From: Blastobasis lacticolella
Taxonomy: Eukaryota > Arthropoda > Insecta > Lepidoptera > Blastobasidae
Length of the DNA stretch: 64,000 nucleotides
Assembly (NCBI GenBank): GCA_905147135.1
Contig: LR990057.1
Location: forward strand, 6,324,001-6,388,000
Direction: 5' to 3'
Made by a program: the position numbers and the translations under genes. Below are positions 56,001 to 62,206 of the stretch, piece after piece (position 1 is the stretch's first letter; each line of letters opens with the position of its first letter). The notes below the pieces were generated by a model. That model saw nothing but the letters and a program-made list of their open reading frames with translations, was not told where the DNA came from and did not search any database.

Positions 56001-59000
56001 TTTTCTAGGGGTCCACGCTAAAAATGCTTAGAATTACTTCTTGGACGGTCTACAACTAATGCGTTACCCATCTCTAAACCCCCGGGACACGTCGCACAGA
56101 CAGCAAATAGTCAAGTGTTAGGCCCCTCCACAATCTCGATTACCTCGCTATGTCGTGCCTCGTGTTATACAGGTGGGCAACGCATTGGCGATACTCTTGG
56201 TGTTGCTAATGTCTATAGGCAGTGGTGACCACTTTTCAGCAGGTGGTCCGCTTGCCTGTTTGCCTACTGTATGACATAAAAAAAAATGTCGAAGCCCTTT
56301 TTTTTCAAAATTCAATTCAAAATTCAAAATTTCTTTATTGATTAGGACATTAAATATCTCTTTCAATCGTCAAAAAGGAGGGGGGTAGGAAAGTAGGAAG
56401 GAAACACACAGTGACACGCTGACCGCCCTATGGCCGTAGATAACGTATCCCTCGCCAACCACGACCGAACCATGCTCGACAATACCAGGCAGAGCCGGAA
56501 CGTTATATTATATACTACTCTCTTCCGACCGGTTTCGGCCATGGCGACCTCTTCGACCCCTAATCAGATCTGCGCTGATGCGCACGAAGATGGCTTGCAT
56601 AGCCAATCTTCGCGGCAAACTCCCGTGCACAATGTGGGCACGTCAGTTTGCCGTTTATAAAATTGTAAGTGATGGCTGCGGGTGTACGGGCTTTTACTTG
56701 ATCGCGTTTAGCGTCAAGGTCAGCTTGGCGCTGCTCCTCAAAGTCGCGTACTTTCCTCTGTACAAGCCCGCGCCATTCAGACCTTTGTGCTGCCAAATCC
56801 TCCCACAAAGAGGGCTGAATATTACACCCTTTCATGTGACGCTTCTGAACATCTTTATATCGGAGGAGTTGTCCGCCGCGTTTCCGCTTGCCCTCCTCCA
56901 GTTCAGAATAAAAGATGCGCTTCGCCACTCTTTTCTCCGCCATACGGGATACATGTCCGCACCACCGAAGCTGCCGACGCATTATATAGCTCTCAATGCC
57001 ACCAACATTGGCTCGTCGCAGAACTTCGGTATTTCGCACGCGATCGGACCATCTGATGTTCATAATTTTGCGTAGACATTTCAGGTGAAAGCGGTCTAAT
57101 GTGCGTATTTGGTGACGGTACAAGCACCACGTCTCGGAAGAATATAAGAGGTTTGGCAGCACAATCGCCATGTACACGGATATTTTGGTGGGCAGCTTTA
57201 TATCGTGCGAGCAGAAAACCTTAGCACACAGCTTGCCGAATGCTACTGCTGCAGCACCGACTCTGCTGTTGATCTCGTCATCAAGGTCACACTTGGATGT
57301 TAAAGTATTCCCCAGGTATCGAAATTTATGTACCTGTTTCAAAACATCCTCACCAAGCTTTATGGCCAGTGTCTCGTGACCATGTGTGTCTAAGGACATC
57401 ACTTCCGTCTTTTTGACACTGATCTTCAGGCCGAAGTTGCAGCAGGCTTGGTGAAAAGCAGACAGTAGTTGTTGCAGGCCATCTGGGGATTCTGCTACGA
57501 AGCACAAGTCGTCAGCATACATAATGTCAGTAATTAATGCATGCGACACTTTAGTGCGTGCCCGGAGTCTAGCAAGGTTAAAGAGGCCGCCATCTGTGCG
57601 GAAGCGGATGCGCACTCCCTCGGAGACTGATTGCAAGACTTCTTTGACGACTACTGCAAAGTATAAGGCAAACAGTGTGGGTGCTATAACACACCCTTGT
57701 TTCAACCCACAGGTAACGGGGAAGAAATCGGACTGTTCTCCATCTACGGTGACGCAGCATTGCATGTCGTCATGCAGGAGTCTAAGAAGTCTTACAAATT
57801 TCTCAGTGCACCCCAGTTTCTTCAGCACCATCCATAGGGCTTCGCGAGGAACGCTGTCAAATGCTTTTTCTAGGTCAACAAAGCAGAGGAACAGCTGACG
57901 ACCCTGTTCTCTGCTTTTCTCCTGCAGTTGACGCACAGAAAAGATAGCATCGCAGGTGCCTCTATCAGGTCGGAAGCCAAACTGGGTTTCAGGCAGTATT
58001 TCCTCTGATATAGGAATCAGGCGGTTTAGTAGAAGGCGGGCAAAAGCCTTTCCAGGGGTTGAAAGTAGTGAGACACCACGGTAAGAGTTGCAATCGGAAC
58101 GGTCACCCTTGTTCTTATAGAGAGCACTAATGCGAGACACTACAAATTCAGTCGGAACTCGCTCCTACTCCCACATTCGAACAAAAAGTTCCCAAACCCG
58201 TGTGTGCAACTCCTCACCGCCACACTTTAACAGCTCTCCCGGTATAAGGTCAATGCCAACCGCCCGCTCGTTGTGCTGCTGTGTTATATTATATTATATA
58301 GGTATGTCTAGTGTAATTAAGAAAAACCACCTAAAACTACCGCAAGAGTAAGCCAGTCCACCAAGGCAGCACCCATTCACGAGTATAACGCAGGGCCCAG
58401 CCATCGTCCAATTCAACCATATTTGAGGGAAAAGAGCGACTCGGCCCCCACGCCACCGCCAGACAGACTTTTAAGTGAGCGTGCATCACACATGTGGTAG
58501 GTAGTCGCTAACACCCTACTCTATCCTATCCCTTCCCTATCGCTACCTTACCCCTACCCTATCCTACCATTGCCTTAACCCTACCCTACCACTACCTTAC
58601 CCCTACCCTACCACTATCTTACCCCGACCCTACCACTTTCTTACCCCTACCCAACCCTATACTACCTTACCGCTATCTTACTCCTACCCTACCCTACCCT
58701 ACCCCTACTCTAACTACTACCCTACTCCTACCCTAGCGCAGACAGGAGACACCATGTGTGGGAGAGGAAGGAAAATTAACGCCGCTTCCAAGGTGGTTCT
58801 CCGTGGGGGAAAGAAACGGCAAGAAACCCGCAGAGCCTACGTTAATTCTTTTTTTTTTAAACATGTCCTATGTACTAATACATTATTTGTCCTATATACT
58901 ATCTTAAAAGTAAATACCTGTATAGAACAGCAGTTCAGTCCCATGGACTTTTGTCATTTACATATTCAGGTACTATAATAACTTTTTTGACATAATTTGT

Positions 59001-62000
59001 TTTTTATCTCAATAGGTATGCTTAAATATGCTTGGACGAATTCACACAGCGCCATCTAGCCCCAAAGTAAGCAAGTTAGATAACTGATAAACTACTTATA
59101 TACTTTCTTTAATTACATACATCATATACTACACCCAGACCCGTAACAGAAATTAAAATTCATCATTCCAATTTCTGCTGGAATCGAACCCGGCGTAGCG
59201 ACCGGCATGTTAACCAACCGAACCACTCAGGTCGTCCTGTGGATACAGGTCGTCCTATCACGTATCGTCCTGATTGTTGCCTTCGATTGTCAACAAAATC
59301 ACGACGAAGGCCTTTAAAACACCCCCAGACGAGACAGATTCCTCACAAGACGTAGAAAAAGACCTAGCAATTGCTAGACATTAAAATGAGTACTAAATGT
59401 TCACTTAATGGACTCGCCCCGGTCCGGATTACGCAAAATTAATGACACCATAAACGGTTTAGGGCAAGACTGATTGTTCCGTGAAAACGGCCCGGGATCC
59501 GTCACTCTTTCATCCCTAAAAACGCGACGTTGCGGAAAAAACCGGTAATTTCCTTTCGGTTATCTGGAGGACATAATACCCTGTGATTGCTCGATTGCGG
59601 AATAGGTATTCGTCATTCGTTATCGTACATAACGTTATTTGCGCATTATGTCGACGATGTTCGGTCAATGACCTAGGCGGCTATGAAGGCGATGTATTGG
59701 CATCGGCTTCAATTTGACAGGTTGACGAATTGTAGTCAGGTGTATTGTCGATGGCTCTCATACGAAAGAGAGAAAAGGGGATAGTGAAACCAAAGAAACG
59801 CCCATAACAAAGGAAAGAAATGAAGAAAACGACCTGAGTGGTTCAGTTAGGTTAACATAGCCGGTCTGCCACTCACGGGTTCGATTTAAGTAGTTTGACA
59901 GTTTTCTGGCACTCATAACACAAGCTTTGTTTACTTTAGGGCTAGATGGCGTGTTACGATCCCACATACCTACGGAAGAGCGCATCGGCGTTACTGCGTC
60001 GATCTCCTAAAACTATGGCATTTAGTCAGCAGTGTACCTGCTGTGGAGTTTGATCAGCACGAGATGCATGCACAGCACAATGTGCCGGGCAACGGCCCAG
60101 CCGCCTAGAACAAGATCTCATCGGTCACTTATCGGATCTCACATCGACCAACTGTCACGTTAGTTAAGGTAGTTACTAGGAATATAACATAAAATGGATT
60201 TTTTTTTTAAAGTAATTAAATTAATTATTAAGAAAATTTTTGGTTTCTCTTGCATCCTCCGGCTGTGGCTTTCGCAATTGGCGCTATGTGAATTGTCAAA
60301 GCATATTTATTTTTATTATTATTATCATTATATTATATGAGGCATAGAACGGGCCTACTCACAGCTGAAGTCACAATCTATAGGTATACTTTGTTTCTTT
60401 TTTTAATTGTGCATATGGCGTGTCCAAAGGCTATAAGTTGTCAAATACCTCTCTATAACCACTGCAATTGTCAAAGCCTGTTCTAGTTTTTTGCATGATA
60501 TTGAGTAATTTACGTTGCGATTTACGACGCTTTACTATTTGCCTGAAATAGAAAATCGACATCAATTAGCCAAACATAGCTACTATATATACGCCATCCT
60601 CGAAAAACGTTGCGAACAATTTATGTTAATAACGAATTGAAAGACTTTATTAACTGAAATACAAGAGCTTAATTAAGTCGTGATTAAGAGCGACGGCGTC
60701 ACTGTTAAGAACTCATGAGTGCTGAGGATAACGTCTAGATTGGCTGTGAATAAATCAGGAATGACGGCCTAGGGATTAGCTGGAATGGAATATCATATTA
60801 TAACATAGCGAACTTGATGTCTAACTTTGGTCATGAGATAGACAACATGCTTGTGTTCTGACATCTTCTTACTTTATGCATGAGATACTTTTCTACACGA
60901 AACATTGACTAGTAGTCGTAATACTTAGTTTGTCGTTCATTCTGCTTAGGTATATTATCTTTAAATGTACACAAAAACTAAACACCTGTTCATTATTTCT
61001 GTTCACGATTGTGTAGCAGCTATATGAAGCGCTACATTGTTGCATAAACAAAGAAACACTCATTTTTTATGGCCTATGGAGGCACACGGATGGACGGTCC
61101 ACCATCAGGTGGACCCAGGTCCTATCATATCCAGGTCCAGGTCATATCAGGTCCATCAGGAAAGTCCTCTGTCATTCAGGACATCTGCAACCTAAGGAGA
61201 GCGGATACGGTGCCGGCCTTTAAGGTACCTGTAGACATGCCTTTTGAAGATCCCCACGTTGTAGTGCAGAGGAAAGACTTAGGAACTTTCACAACTCTAA
61301 AAAAAATTGTACCCAACACTCTTAATTAAATAAGCCGTTTTATTGCCTAAGACAGTGCTCGTTTGTCATCAATTTACAAAAATAATTAAGTGAAAAATGT
61401 CTTTTAATTTCGCCTCGTAAAAGCTCGCATCGCTTCGAGATTGCGAGCCTCGGAAGTGAAATTTATTGCGAGGGCCTTTCCCGAGGACTGTGAAAAGTGA
61501 TCGTCATTTTGCAGTGTTTTGTAGCGTGTTTAGAAGCTAATGTACATATTGTTTATTCAGAGATAAGTTGGTGTTTCAATTAAGCGTTGGCTAATAAATG
61601 GAGTTTATTGTGAGTTTATGTTAAATCTATTAAACTATCTGCTTCTATACATACATAGTATAAAACAAAGGCTTTCCGCCGTCTGTCCCTATGTATCTCT
61701 ATGTGTATATATATGCATCGATGTACGCTTAGATTTTTTAAACGGCGCAACGAATTTTAATACACCTGCCCTATACCTACCTACAATTTTTTGCATACAA
61801 ATCTAGGCCTCTCCTGAAAATTATAAGCCCAACAAAAAGTGAAATAGCTGCAGTCGTCCTGAAATTATGCGCGCGAAATTATGCGTCACATTCTACAACT
61901 TTGGGTTTTATAAAAATCCAAAACGAATAAATATATTTGATAAGTTCAAATATATTGAACTTCAACATAATTCATAATTGCAAAAAGCCTTTCTGCTTGA

Positions 62001-62206
62001 CGGCAGAAGTCCTACCACGAATAAAACGCACAAAGCACAAAATTTCCGTGGCTTTTCTTTTGTAACTGGTTACGTAAAAAACTACTTACCGAATGCAGTC
62101 TCCTCGCCGCGTCGTGTATGGAGAGTATGTGCGTAATCTTGTACTTGTCCAGTTGCACCGGGTCCTTCGAGTCCCGGTAGTTGCCCACGTAGAGACCGGG
62201 GAGCAC
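28839..62206 (-). CDS. DUSP22: Dual-specificity protein phosphatase, DUSP22/DUSP15 (JSP1/JKAP) type, six coding exons (first exon missing)
   Basis: Exons in transcription order are 62206-62090, 42853-42729, 39863-39692, 34645-34492, 30254-30063 and 29047-28839: 969 nt, 322 codons plus TAA, with consistent phases and GT-AG introns up to about 19 kb. The family removes phosphate from Tyr and Ser/Thr and modulates JNK and other kinase signalling at membranes. Visible signatures are [24 protein letters not shown], a general-acid Asp in MASDSPDQN, the catalytic loop HCLAGMSRS, the block [18 protein letters not shown], and a Cys-rich tail ([23 protein letters not shown]). The catalytic Cys codon is split by an intron (TG at 42730-42729, C at 39863). 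The tail after CPTG is Ser/Pro/Arg-rich and disordered, about 130 residues longer than in vertebrate DUSP22. The start exon, expected to carry a MGNGM-like myristoylation site, lies right of the window. Choice between DUSP22 and DUSP15 naming is not certain. Confidence 0.93.
29100..29420. repeat. Intronic repeat-like sequence
   Basis: Begins with GATCACCGTCGCCCATGGAC, the common LINE 3'-tail style motif. It contains inverted GGTGTTCCGAATGCG-type and GGGAACACCGCTGCAGG blocks. Open frames on both strands have no recognised domain. Confidence 0.35.
29439..29494 (-). pseudogene. Duplicated copy of the DUSP22-like last-exon start (relic or alternative last exon)
   Basis: The segment resembles the 5' end of the exon at 29047, including acceptor and phase: TTTACAG, then GCACCGG, giving TGRPS again followed by [12 protein letters not shown] and TGA. 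Shared blocks on the + strand are GCGGGTCAC and CGGTGCCTGTA. It lies about 450 bp upstream of the main exon in transcription order. It is either a decayed tandem duplicate or a short alternative terminal exon. Confidence 0.5.
29525..29605 (+). repeat. 5S rRNA-like sequence (SINE-type)
   Basis: AAAGTTAAGCAAGAGGTCGG and ACTGGATGGGTGATC resemble the internal promoter region of 5S rRNA (GTTAAGC and GGATGGGTGAC). Too diverged and short to be a functional 5S gene; probably a 5S-derived SINE head. Confidence 0.35.
29655..29800 (+). mobile_element. LINE 3'-end fragment
   Basis: Reads [20 protein letters not shown], then stops and GATGATGAAAG. It is related to the antisense fragment at 41262-41400. 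Confidence 0.55.
29965..30035 (+). mobile_element. Helitron 3' end (type 2)
   Basis: AAGCGGGAACGGTTCTGAAA, TTACAACCGAAATTTATACC and AAAGTCGCG are followed by CCTAGT, like 31500-31721. It lies only about 30 bp from the DUSP22-like exon at 30063. Confidence 0.55.
30063..30254 (-). CDS. DUSP22: DUSP22-like exon 6 (disordered tail)
   Basis: Acceptor TTGCCCAG, donor GTGAGT. With the carried base it reads [20 protein letters not shown], then [20 protein letters not shown] and [18 protein letters not shown] before LFTYTG. GVCR lines up with the GLCR end of vertebrate DUSP22, but here the frame continues. The composition (Ser, Arg, Pro, Thr) suggests a disordered, phosphorylatable extension. It ends one base over. 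Confidence 0.88.
30493..30650. mobile_element. Foldback MITE, copy 1
   Basis: GAACCGCTTGCATCCAC at the left pairs with GTGGATGCGAGCGGGTTC at the right. The centre is CTTGTCTTTTTTATC and GTGAAAGAGATAGGTA. It matches the copy at 39468-39630. Confidence 0.7.
31500..31721 (+). mobile_element. Non-autonomous Helitron (type 2), ends at CTAG
   Basis: Body GATAGATGTTTGTTACTCC, TAGTTCCCGTGCGAACGGG and TGTAGACAAAGTCGCGGGC, then AGCAAAGCTAG followed by T. This is the usual layout of a lepidopteran Helitron 3' end. A hAT MITE inserted at its last bases. Confidence 0.65.
31726..32098. mobile_element. hAT-type MITE with 8-bp target duplication
   Basis: 373 bp with terminal inverted repeats TAGGGTTGCCAAC and GTTGGCAACCCTA, flanked on both sides by CTAGTAAC (31718-31725 and 32099-32106). 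An 8-bp duplication points to the hAT superfamily. The inside is AT-rich with repeated ACTATAT motifs and no transposase. Confidence 0.88.
32361..32640. mobile_element. Foldback MITE, second copy of the 11021 family
   Basis: TGGAATGTATTGCTCCTAAG, TTACGCGACGCTCCGATGTT and CTCACGCTTTTTGCTTCTGA parallel the blocks at 11021-11240. Both are followed by CAAATGTAATAAGC. Confidence 0.65.
32935..33065 (+). mobile_element. Helitron 3' end with expanded GTGTACGGAAG repeats
   Basis: Six or so units of about 10-11 bp (GTGTACGGAA variants) at 32958-33025, then ACGCGAACGAAGTCGCG and ATTAGT. Confidence 0.65.
33070..34490. other. DUSP22-like intron, nothing recognised
   Basis: AT-rich with TAGGTA-type simple sequence, and no exon signals beyond the one at 34492. 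Confidence 0.45.
34492..34645 (-). CDS. DUSP22: DUSP22-like exon 5 (Cys-containing tail)
   Basis: Acceptor ACCCACAG, donor GTAAGC. It reads [20 protein letters not shown], then [20 protein letters not shown], then [11 protein letters not shown] plus one base. It aligns with the C-terminal end of vertebrate DUSP22, where the protein stops a few residues after CPTG. Confidence 0.94.
34915..35270 (+). mobile_element. RTE-like LINE, 3' fragment
   Basis: Frames read [18 protein letters not shown], then [10 protein letters not shown], then [20 protein letters not shown], ending GATGACGATGATAAATAAAG. Same family as 5335-5645. A local snapback (35094-35140) interrupts it. Confidence 0.75.
35421..35708 (+). 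mobile_element. SINE family 1, partial head
   Basis: CTCGAGAGGTACCGCGGCG, GAGTTCGAGCCCC (B box) and CCATTTAGCAATGAC, then the family body with GATTGCCAAATCCTGG, ending GGCAAGATTATTATT. Confidence 0.8.
36000..36275 (+). mobile_element. Jockey-like LINE, 3' end
   Basis: Frame reads [20 protein letters not shown], then [17 protein letters not shown] and TGA, followed by ATCAGGTGGCCCGCTTGCC and an A-rich end. It is the same C-terminal style as 1-310. Confidence 0.65.
36295..36575. repeat. Inverted-repeat element with a 49-bp tandem duplication
   Basis: CCCAACGAACGTCAACGAA near the left and TTGGCGTTCGTTGAGTTGG at 36461 are inverse. TTGGCGTTYGTTG through TTTAGCCACATTCAGTAA is repeated at 36461-36509 and 36510-36558. 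Confidence 0.6.
36960..37600 (+). pseudogene. LINE AP-endonuclease fragment, interrupted by a MITE
   Basis: Reads [19 protein letters not shown] (about 36992-37050), is interrupted at 37056-37216, then continues [34 protein letters not shown] and [20 protein letters not shown], ending [11 protein letters not shown]. These are the N-terminal endonuclease motifs of RTE-like LINEs (QExRW, SAYAPQ, GGDxNGHVG). Stops and shifts show it is dead. Confidence 0.8.
37056..37216. mobile_element. Short MITE inserted in the LINE endonuclease
   Basis: The 23-bp ends differ at one position (ATTTTTCAATCCTC at the left, GAGGATTGAAAAAT at the right). The 161 bp between are AT-rich. The LINE frame resumes after it. 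Confidence 0.75.
37895..38104 (-). mobile_element. SINE family 2, internal deletion near head
   Basis: CACACAGCGCCATCTAGCCC, ACACCCAGACCCGTAACCG and TTAACCAACTGAACCACTC; part of the B-box region is missing. Confidence 0.8.
38735..38955 (+). mobile_element. Non-autonomous Helitron copy
   Basis: TATAAAACAAAGTCGCTTCC, TTTTAAACTACACAACGG, AAAAGGGTAGGTAGGGGTAA and TACGCGAAAGTATTCGTGCC. The 3' end has decayed. An inverted repeat at 38770-38812 (CGCCGTCTTTCCCTAT and ATAGGGATAGACGGCG) is peculiar to this copy. Confidence 0.65.
39468..39630. mobile_element. Foldback MITE, copy 2
   Basis: AACCGCTGGCATCCACGC pairs with GCGTAGATGCGACCAGTTT; its centre matches the copy at 30493-30650. It ends about 60 bp from the DUSP22-like exon at 39692. 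A third fragment is at about 44622-44650. Confidence 0.7.
39692..39863 (-). CDS. DUSP22: DUSP22-like exon 4 (catalytic P-loop)
   Basis: Acceptor TTCCCCAG, donor GTATGT. The first base completes the catalytic Cys, followed by [40 protein letters not shown] and [17 protein letters not shown]. It contains the Arg of the CX5R loop and the family-specific AVANPN block. Confidence 0.95.
40136..40312 (+). repeat. LINE/SINE 3'-tail repeat
   Basis: GAGGTTCTTCAAAAGGCATG, AAAGGCCGGCACCGCATTCG and TTAGGTTGCAGATGTTC are the reverse complement of parts of 61180-61265. Confidence 0.55.
40730..41260. other. DUSP22-like intron, nothing recognised
   Basis: Short open frames only. Confidence 0.4.
41262..41400 (-). 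mobile_element. LINE 3'-end fragment, antisense
   Basis: On the minus strand reads [20 protein letters not shown], then AYVCSSGL. It belongs to the same group as 29655-29800. Confidence 0.55.
41401..42728. other. DUSP22-like intron, nothing recognised
   Basis: AT-rich apart from short GC-richer patches near 42180-42300. No element could be bounded. Confidence 0.4.
42729..42853 (-). CDS. DUSP22: DUSP22-like exon 3 (general-acid loop)
   Basis: Acceptor CCCCCAG, donor GTGAGT. It reads [20 protein letters not shown], then [20 protein letters not shown], then H and the first two bases (TG) of the catalytic Cys. The Asp in MASDSP is the expected general acid. No long open frame marks this exon; it was found from conserved residues and splice sites. 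Confidence 0.94.
43640..43915 (+). repeat. Dispersed repeat starting with (TCA)n
   Basis: (CAT)n, then CACAGCCCATTACAGTCCAC, CGGGAGGTTATTGCCATAAT and GGTGCTATTCTTCTCTGCCG. An antisense partial copy is at 46715-46815. Confidence 0.55.
44050..46130. other. DUSP22-like intron, no gene
   Basis: AT-rich. A local duplication at about 45636-45800 (ACAGTTTAAAATGTATCCC and ACAGTTTAAAAATGTACCCC) is the only structure noted. Confidence 0.4.
46157..46287. mobile_element. Foldback MITE, 131 bp
   Basis: ACATGTTATCGGGTTTAATA, CCACGGTTAGTATAG and TTTTTATC pair with GGTAAAAACCATACTAACCG, TGGCAATAAACCCGA and AAACATGT. The arms are about 43 bp with a few mismatches and a loop of about 45. Confidence 0.75.
46535..46660. 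repeat. Nested GTGACAC / GGCAGCGCCGG palindromes
   Basis: CCGGCGCTGCC (46564) and GGCAGCGCCGG (46632) are inverted ends enclosing CCGTGACAC and GTGTCACGG. Further GTGACAC copies occur at 46540 and 46643. Confidence 0.55.
46715..46815 (-). repeat. Fragment of the 43640 repeat
   Basis: GGCCGTGTGGTGTCCGGCAG and TAGCACCAACCC are the reverse complement of the end of 43640-43915. Confidence 0.5.
46960..48420 (+). pseudogene. Decayed Jockey/CR1-like LINE reverse transcriptase
   Basis: Pieces in order: [20 protein letters not shown] and [20 protein letters not shown] (47070-47190), [20 protein letters not shown] (47360), the catalytic box [10 protein letters not shown] (47641), [20 protein letters not shown] and [15 protein letters not shown] (47915-48020), then [20 protein letters not shown] and [14 protein letters not shown] (48100-48335), ending before an AT-rich stretch. 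These are the RT fingers, palm motifs and C-terminal thumb region. Stops, shifts and an internal deletion around 47550-47640 show it is inactive. The endonuclease half is absent. Confidence 0.85.
48430..49940. other. DUSP22-like intron, no gene
   Basis: A short coding-like stretch at 48645-48720 ([20 protein letters not shown]) has no recognised family. The rest is AT-rich. Confidence 0.4.
49945..50577 (+). mobile_element. Helitron split by a later insertion
   Basis: The left part at 49945-50052 (GTATAAAACAAAGTTGCTTC, AACTACGCAACGGATTTTAA) and the right part at 50474-50577 (GAATGATTCGAGAGG, AAGGGTAGGTAGGGG, ending CCACTAG) are consecutive parts of one element. In the other copies these parts adjoin. 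Confidence 0.65.
50053..50473 (+). mobile_element. Retroposed insertion inside the Helitron
   Basis: About 420 bp ending in CAATAAATAAATAATAAAT, with ATATAG at both borders as a possible target duplication. The A-rich 3' tail suggests a SINE or processed transcript. The source is not recognised. Confidence 0.5.
51390..51558 (-). mobile_element. SINE family 1 fragment
   Basis: CGGTTGTGCTCTCGCGCGCG, ACCATGATTCGGGATTTGG and GGATCATGATTACAC are antisense to the family body. Confidence 0.75.
51830..51990 (+). mobile_element. LINE C-terminal fragment
   Basis: Reads [20 protein letters not shown], then [20 protein letters not shown] and CPAV. GRPxTRWTDD and SWMRxAxDRxxW are a standard C-terminal motif of lepidopteran LINEs. 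Confidence 0.75.
52021..52337 (-). mobile_element. SINE family 1, full copy with head
   Basis: From ATGATCCCGGTTGTGGTCTC to GATCACCGACGCTC on the + strand. It includes a decayed tRNA-like head (GGGTTTGAAGCCGGTACC for the B-box side) at the right. Confidence 0.8.
52345..53300. other. DUSP22-like intron, no gene
   Basis: Contains a small hairpin at about 52855-52875 (GGTGCGTGATTCTACGCACC). Nothing else is recognised. Confidence 0.4.
53306..53363 (-). mobile_element. SINE family 1, 3' tip
   Basis: CATCTTGGCGTTAATGTCCC and GGTTGTGTTCGCGCGCGAAG are antisense to the family end. Confidence 0.65.
53795..53867 (+). repeat. Jockey-like LINE 3' tail
   Basis: GGACGGCGGTGATCACTTTC and ATTAGGTGGCCCACTTGCC, with an A-rich end at CATAAAAAATAA. 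Confidence 0.5.
53868..54104 (+). mobile_element. SINE family 1, head truncated
   Basis: ACCGATGAAGCTCATACGG, GGAAAACATCGTAACGAAAC and GAGCACAACCGGTACATTAA, ending ACCAAGATGATGAC. It abuts the LINE tail on its left. Confidence 0.82.
54110..54195 (+). repeat. Jockey-like LINE 3' tail
   Basis: TGAGAACTTTCCATTAGGC, then GTCACCGCTTGCCTGTTTG and ACATAAAAAATA. Confidence 0.5.
54520..54716 (+). mobile_element. Non-autonomous Helitron copy
   Basis: GTATAAAACTAATCGCTTCC, AACTACGCAACGAATTTTAA, GGGTAGGCAGGGGTAAAGTA and ACGCGAACGAAGTCGCGCC, ending CCACTACT (CTAG mutated to CTAC). Confidence 0.7.
54738..54988 (-). mobile_element. SINE family 1 copy
   Basis: TGGCGTTTAATAATGTCCCG, GACCATGATCCAGGACTTG, GTTTTATCACGATGTTTTCC and GGAGTCATTGGTATG. 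The tRNA head is missing. Confidence 0.8.
55617..55849 (-). mobile_element. SINE family 1, diverged copy
   Basis: CATCTTGGCGTCAATATAAT, TCCCGGTTGTGTCAGG, GCAGATTAGCTAATTACAG and GCATCGGTTAGCGTTC. Confidence 0.65.
56155..56290 (+). repeat. Jockey-like LINE 3' tail
   Basis: GGTGGGCAACGCATTGGCG, GTGTTGCTAATGTCTATAGG, CAGCAGGTGGTCCGCTTGCC and a poly(A) end. It abuts the minus-strand LINE end at about 56300, so the two elements meet tail to tail. Confidence 0.55.
56295..58285 (-). mobile_element. Non-LTR retrotransposon, 5' truncated
   Basis: The span covers the reverse-transcriptase ORF (56560-58140), its upstream in-frame extension to about 58280, a 3' UTR and a 3' end with AATAAAGAAATTTTGAATTT and further TTTTGAA repeats (read on the minus strand). 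There is no endonuclease domain upstream; at the right it breaks into unrelated sequence near 58285. It sits in a DUSP22-like intron, in the same orientation as the gene. Confidence 0.85.
56560..58140 (-). CDS. Reverse transcriptase of a LINE, with C-terminal C2H2 zinc finger
   Basis: The 526-codon open frame is an RNA-templated DNA polymerase used in target-primed reverse transcription. Seen are [20 protein letters not shown] near residues 37-56, motif [11 protein letters not shown] (Asp 89), [17 protein letters not shown] (145-161), the catalytic box YADD (208-211), the thumb region [10 protein letters not shown], and [20 protein letters not shown]2H2 finger (C501, C504, H517, H521) ends the protein. 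The true frame starts further upstream: in-frame codons continue to about 58280, but TAG at 58167-58165 interrupts [13 protein letters not shown], so the listed start is a GTG by convention. The catalytic residues are intact; the nonsense codon and missing endonuclease make it inactive alone. The clade (RTE-like or a relative) is not certain. Confidence 0.9.
   Translation of the reverse strand: MSRISALYKNKGDRSDCNSYRGVSLLSTPGKAFARLLLNRLIPISEEILPETQFGFRPDRGTCDAIFSVRQLQEKSREQGRQLFLCFVDLEKAFDSVPREALWMVLKKLGCTEKFVRLLRLLHDDMQCCVTVDGEQSDFFPVTCGLKQGCVIAPTLFALYFAVVVKEVLQSVSEGVRIRFRTDGGLFNLARLRARTKVSHALITDIMYADDLCFVAESPDGLQQLLSAFHQACCNFGLKISVKKTEVMSLDTHGHETLAIKLGEDVLKQVHKFRYLGNTLTSKCDLDDEINSRVGAAAVAFGKLCAKVFCSHDIKLPTKISVYMAIVLPNLLYSSETWCLYRHQIRTLDRFHLKCLRKIMNIRWSDRVRNTEVLRRANVGGIESYIMRRQLRWCGHVSRMAEKRVAKRIFYSELEEGKRKRGGQLLRYKDVQKRHMKGCNIQPSLWEDLAAQRSEWRGLVQRKVRDFEEQRQADLDAKRDQVKARTPAAITYNFINGKLTCPHCAREFAAKIGYASHLRAHQRRSD
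58490..58740. repeat. (CCCTA)-rich degenerate simple repeat
   Basis: About 240 bp of CTACCCTACC, TTACCCCTACC and CACTACCTTA variants. The reverse complement resembles the GGGTAGGTAGGGGTAAAGTA block of the Helitrons. It is not the insect telomere repeat TTAGG. Confidence 0.75.
59031..59236 (-). mobile_element. SINE family 2, shortened
   Basis: ACGAATTCACACAGCGCCAT, ACACCCAGACCCGTAACAG, TTTCTGCTGGAATCGAACCC and ACCGAACCACTCAGGTCG. Confidence 0.82.
59831..59953 (+). mobile_element. SINE family 2, internally deleted
   Basis: The head GACCTGAGTGGTTCAGTTAG through CACGGGTTCGATTTAAG is joined directly to TTTTCTGGCACTCATAACAC and GGGCTAGATGGCGTG. The middle 130 or so bp is gone. Confidence 0.75.
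60281..60316 (+). mobile_element. SINE family 2, tail tip
   Basis: GGCGCTATGTGAATTGTCAA followed by AGCATATTTATTTTT. Confidence 0.5.
60320..61060. other. DUSP22-like intron, nothing recognised
   Basis: AT-rich, no domain and no bounded repeat. Confidence 0.4.
61065..61270 (-). repeat. Repeat, reverse partner of 40136-40312
   Basis: GACATCTGCAACCTAAGGAG, GGTGCCGGCCTTTAAGGTAC and GACATGCCTTTTGAAGATCC. The start has a local GGTCC/CAGGTCC-rich duplication (61110-61155). The 86-residue open frame over it is not a gene. Confidence 0.55.
61650..61765 (+). mobile_element. Helitron 5' fragment
   Basis: CATAGTATAAAACAAAGG, CGCCGTCTGTCCCTATGTAT and AAACGGCGCAACGAATTTTA. The CTAG end is missing. Confidence 0.55.
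62090..62206 (-). CDS. DUSP22: DUSP22-like exon 2 (first in window)
   Basis: Acceptor CGTCCGCAG before 62206 and donor GTAAGT below 62090. In phase 0 at both ends it reads [20 protein letters not shown], then [20 protein letters not shown] reading that continues to an upstream Met passes through the intron and is not used. Vertebrate homologues begin with about seven residues on a separate small exon. Confidence 0.94.

Noticed and set aside
56578..57075. 165-codon and other plus-strand frames opposite the reverse transcriptase
   Set aside because: Antisense shadows of the LINE ORF.
58490..58740. Interstitial telomeric repeat
   Set aside because: The insect repeat is TTAGG (CCTAA). This tract is a mixture of CCCTACC, CCTTACC and CACTACC units.
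61069..61329. 86-codon frame as a gene
   Set aside because: Most of it is the reverse of a dispersed LINE/SINE tail also present at 40136-40312 and 4495-4580.
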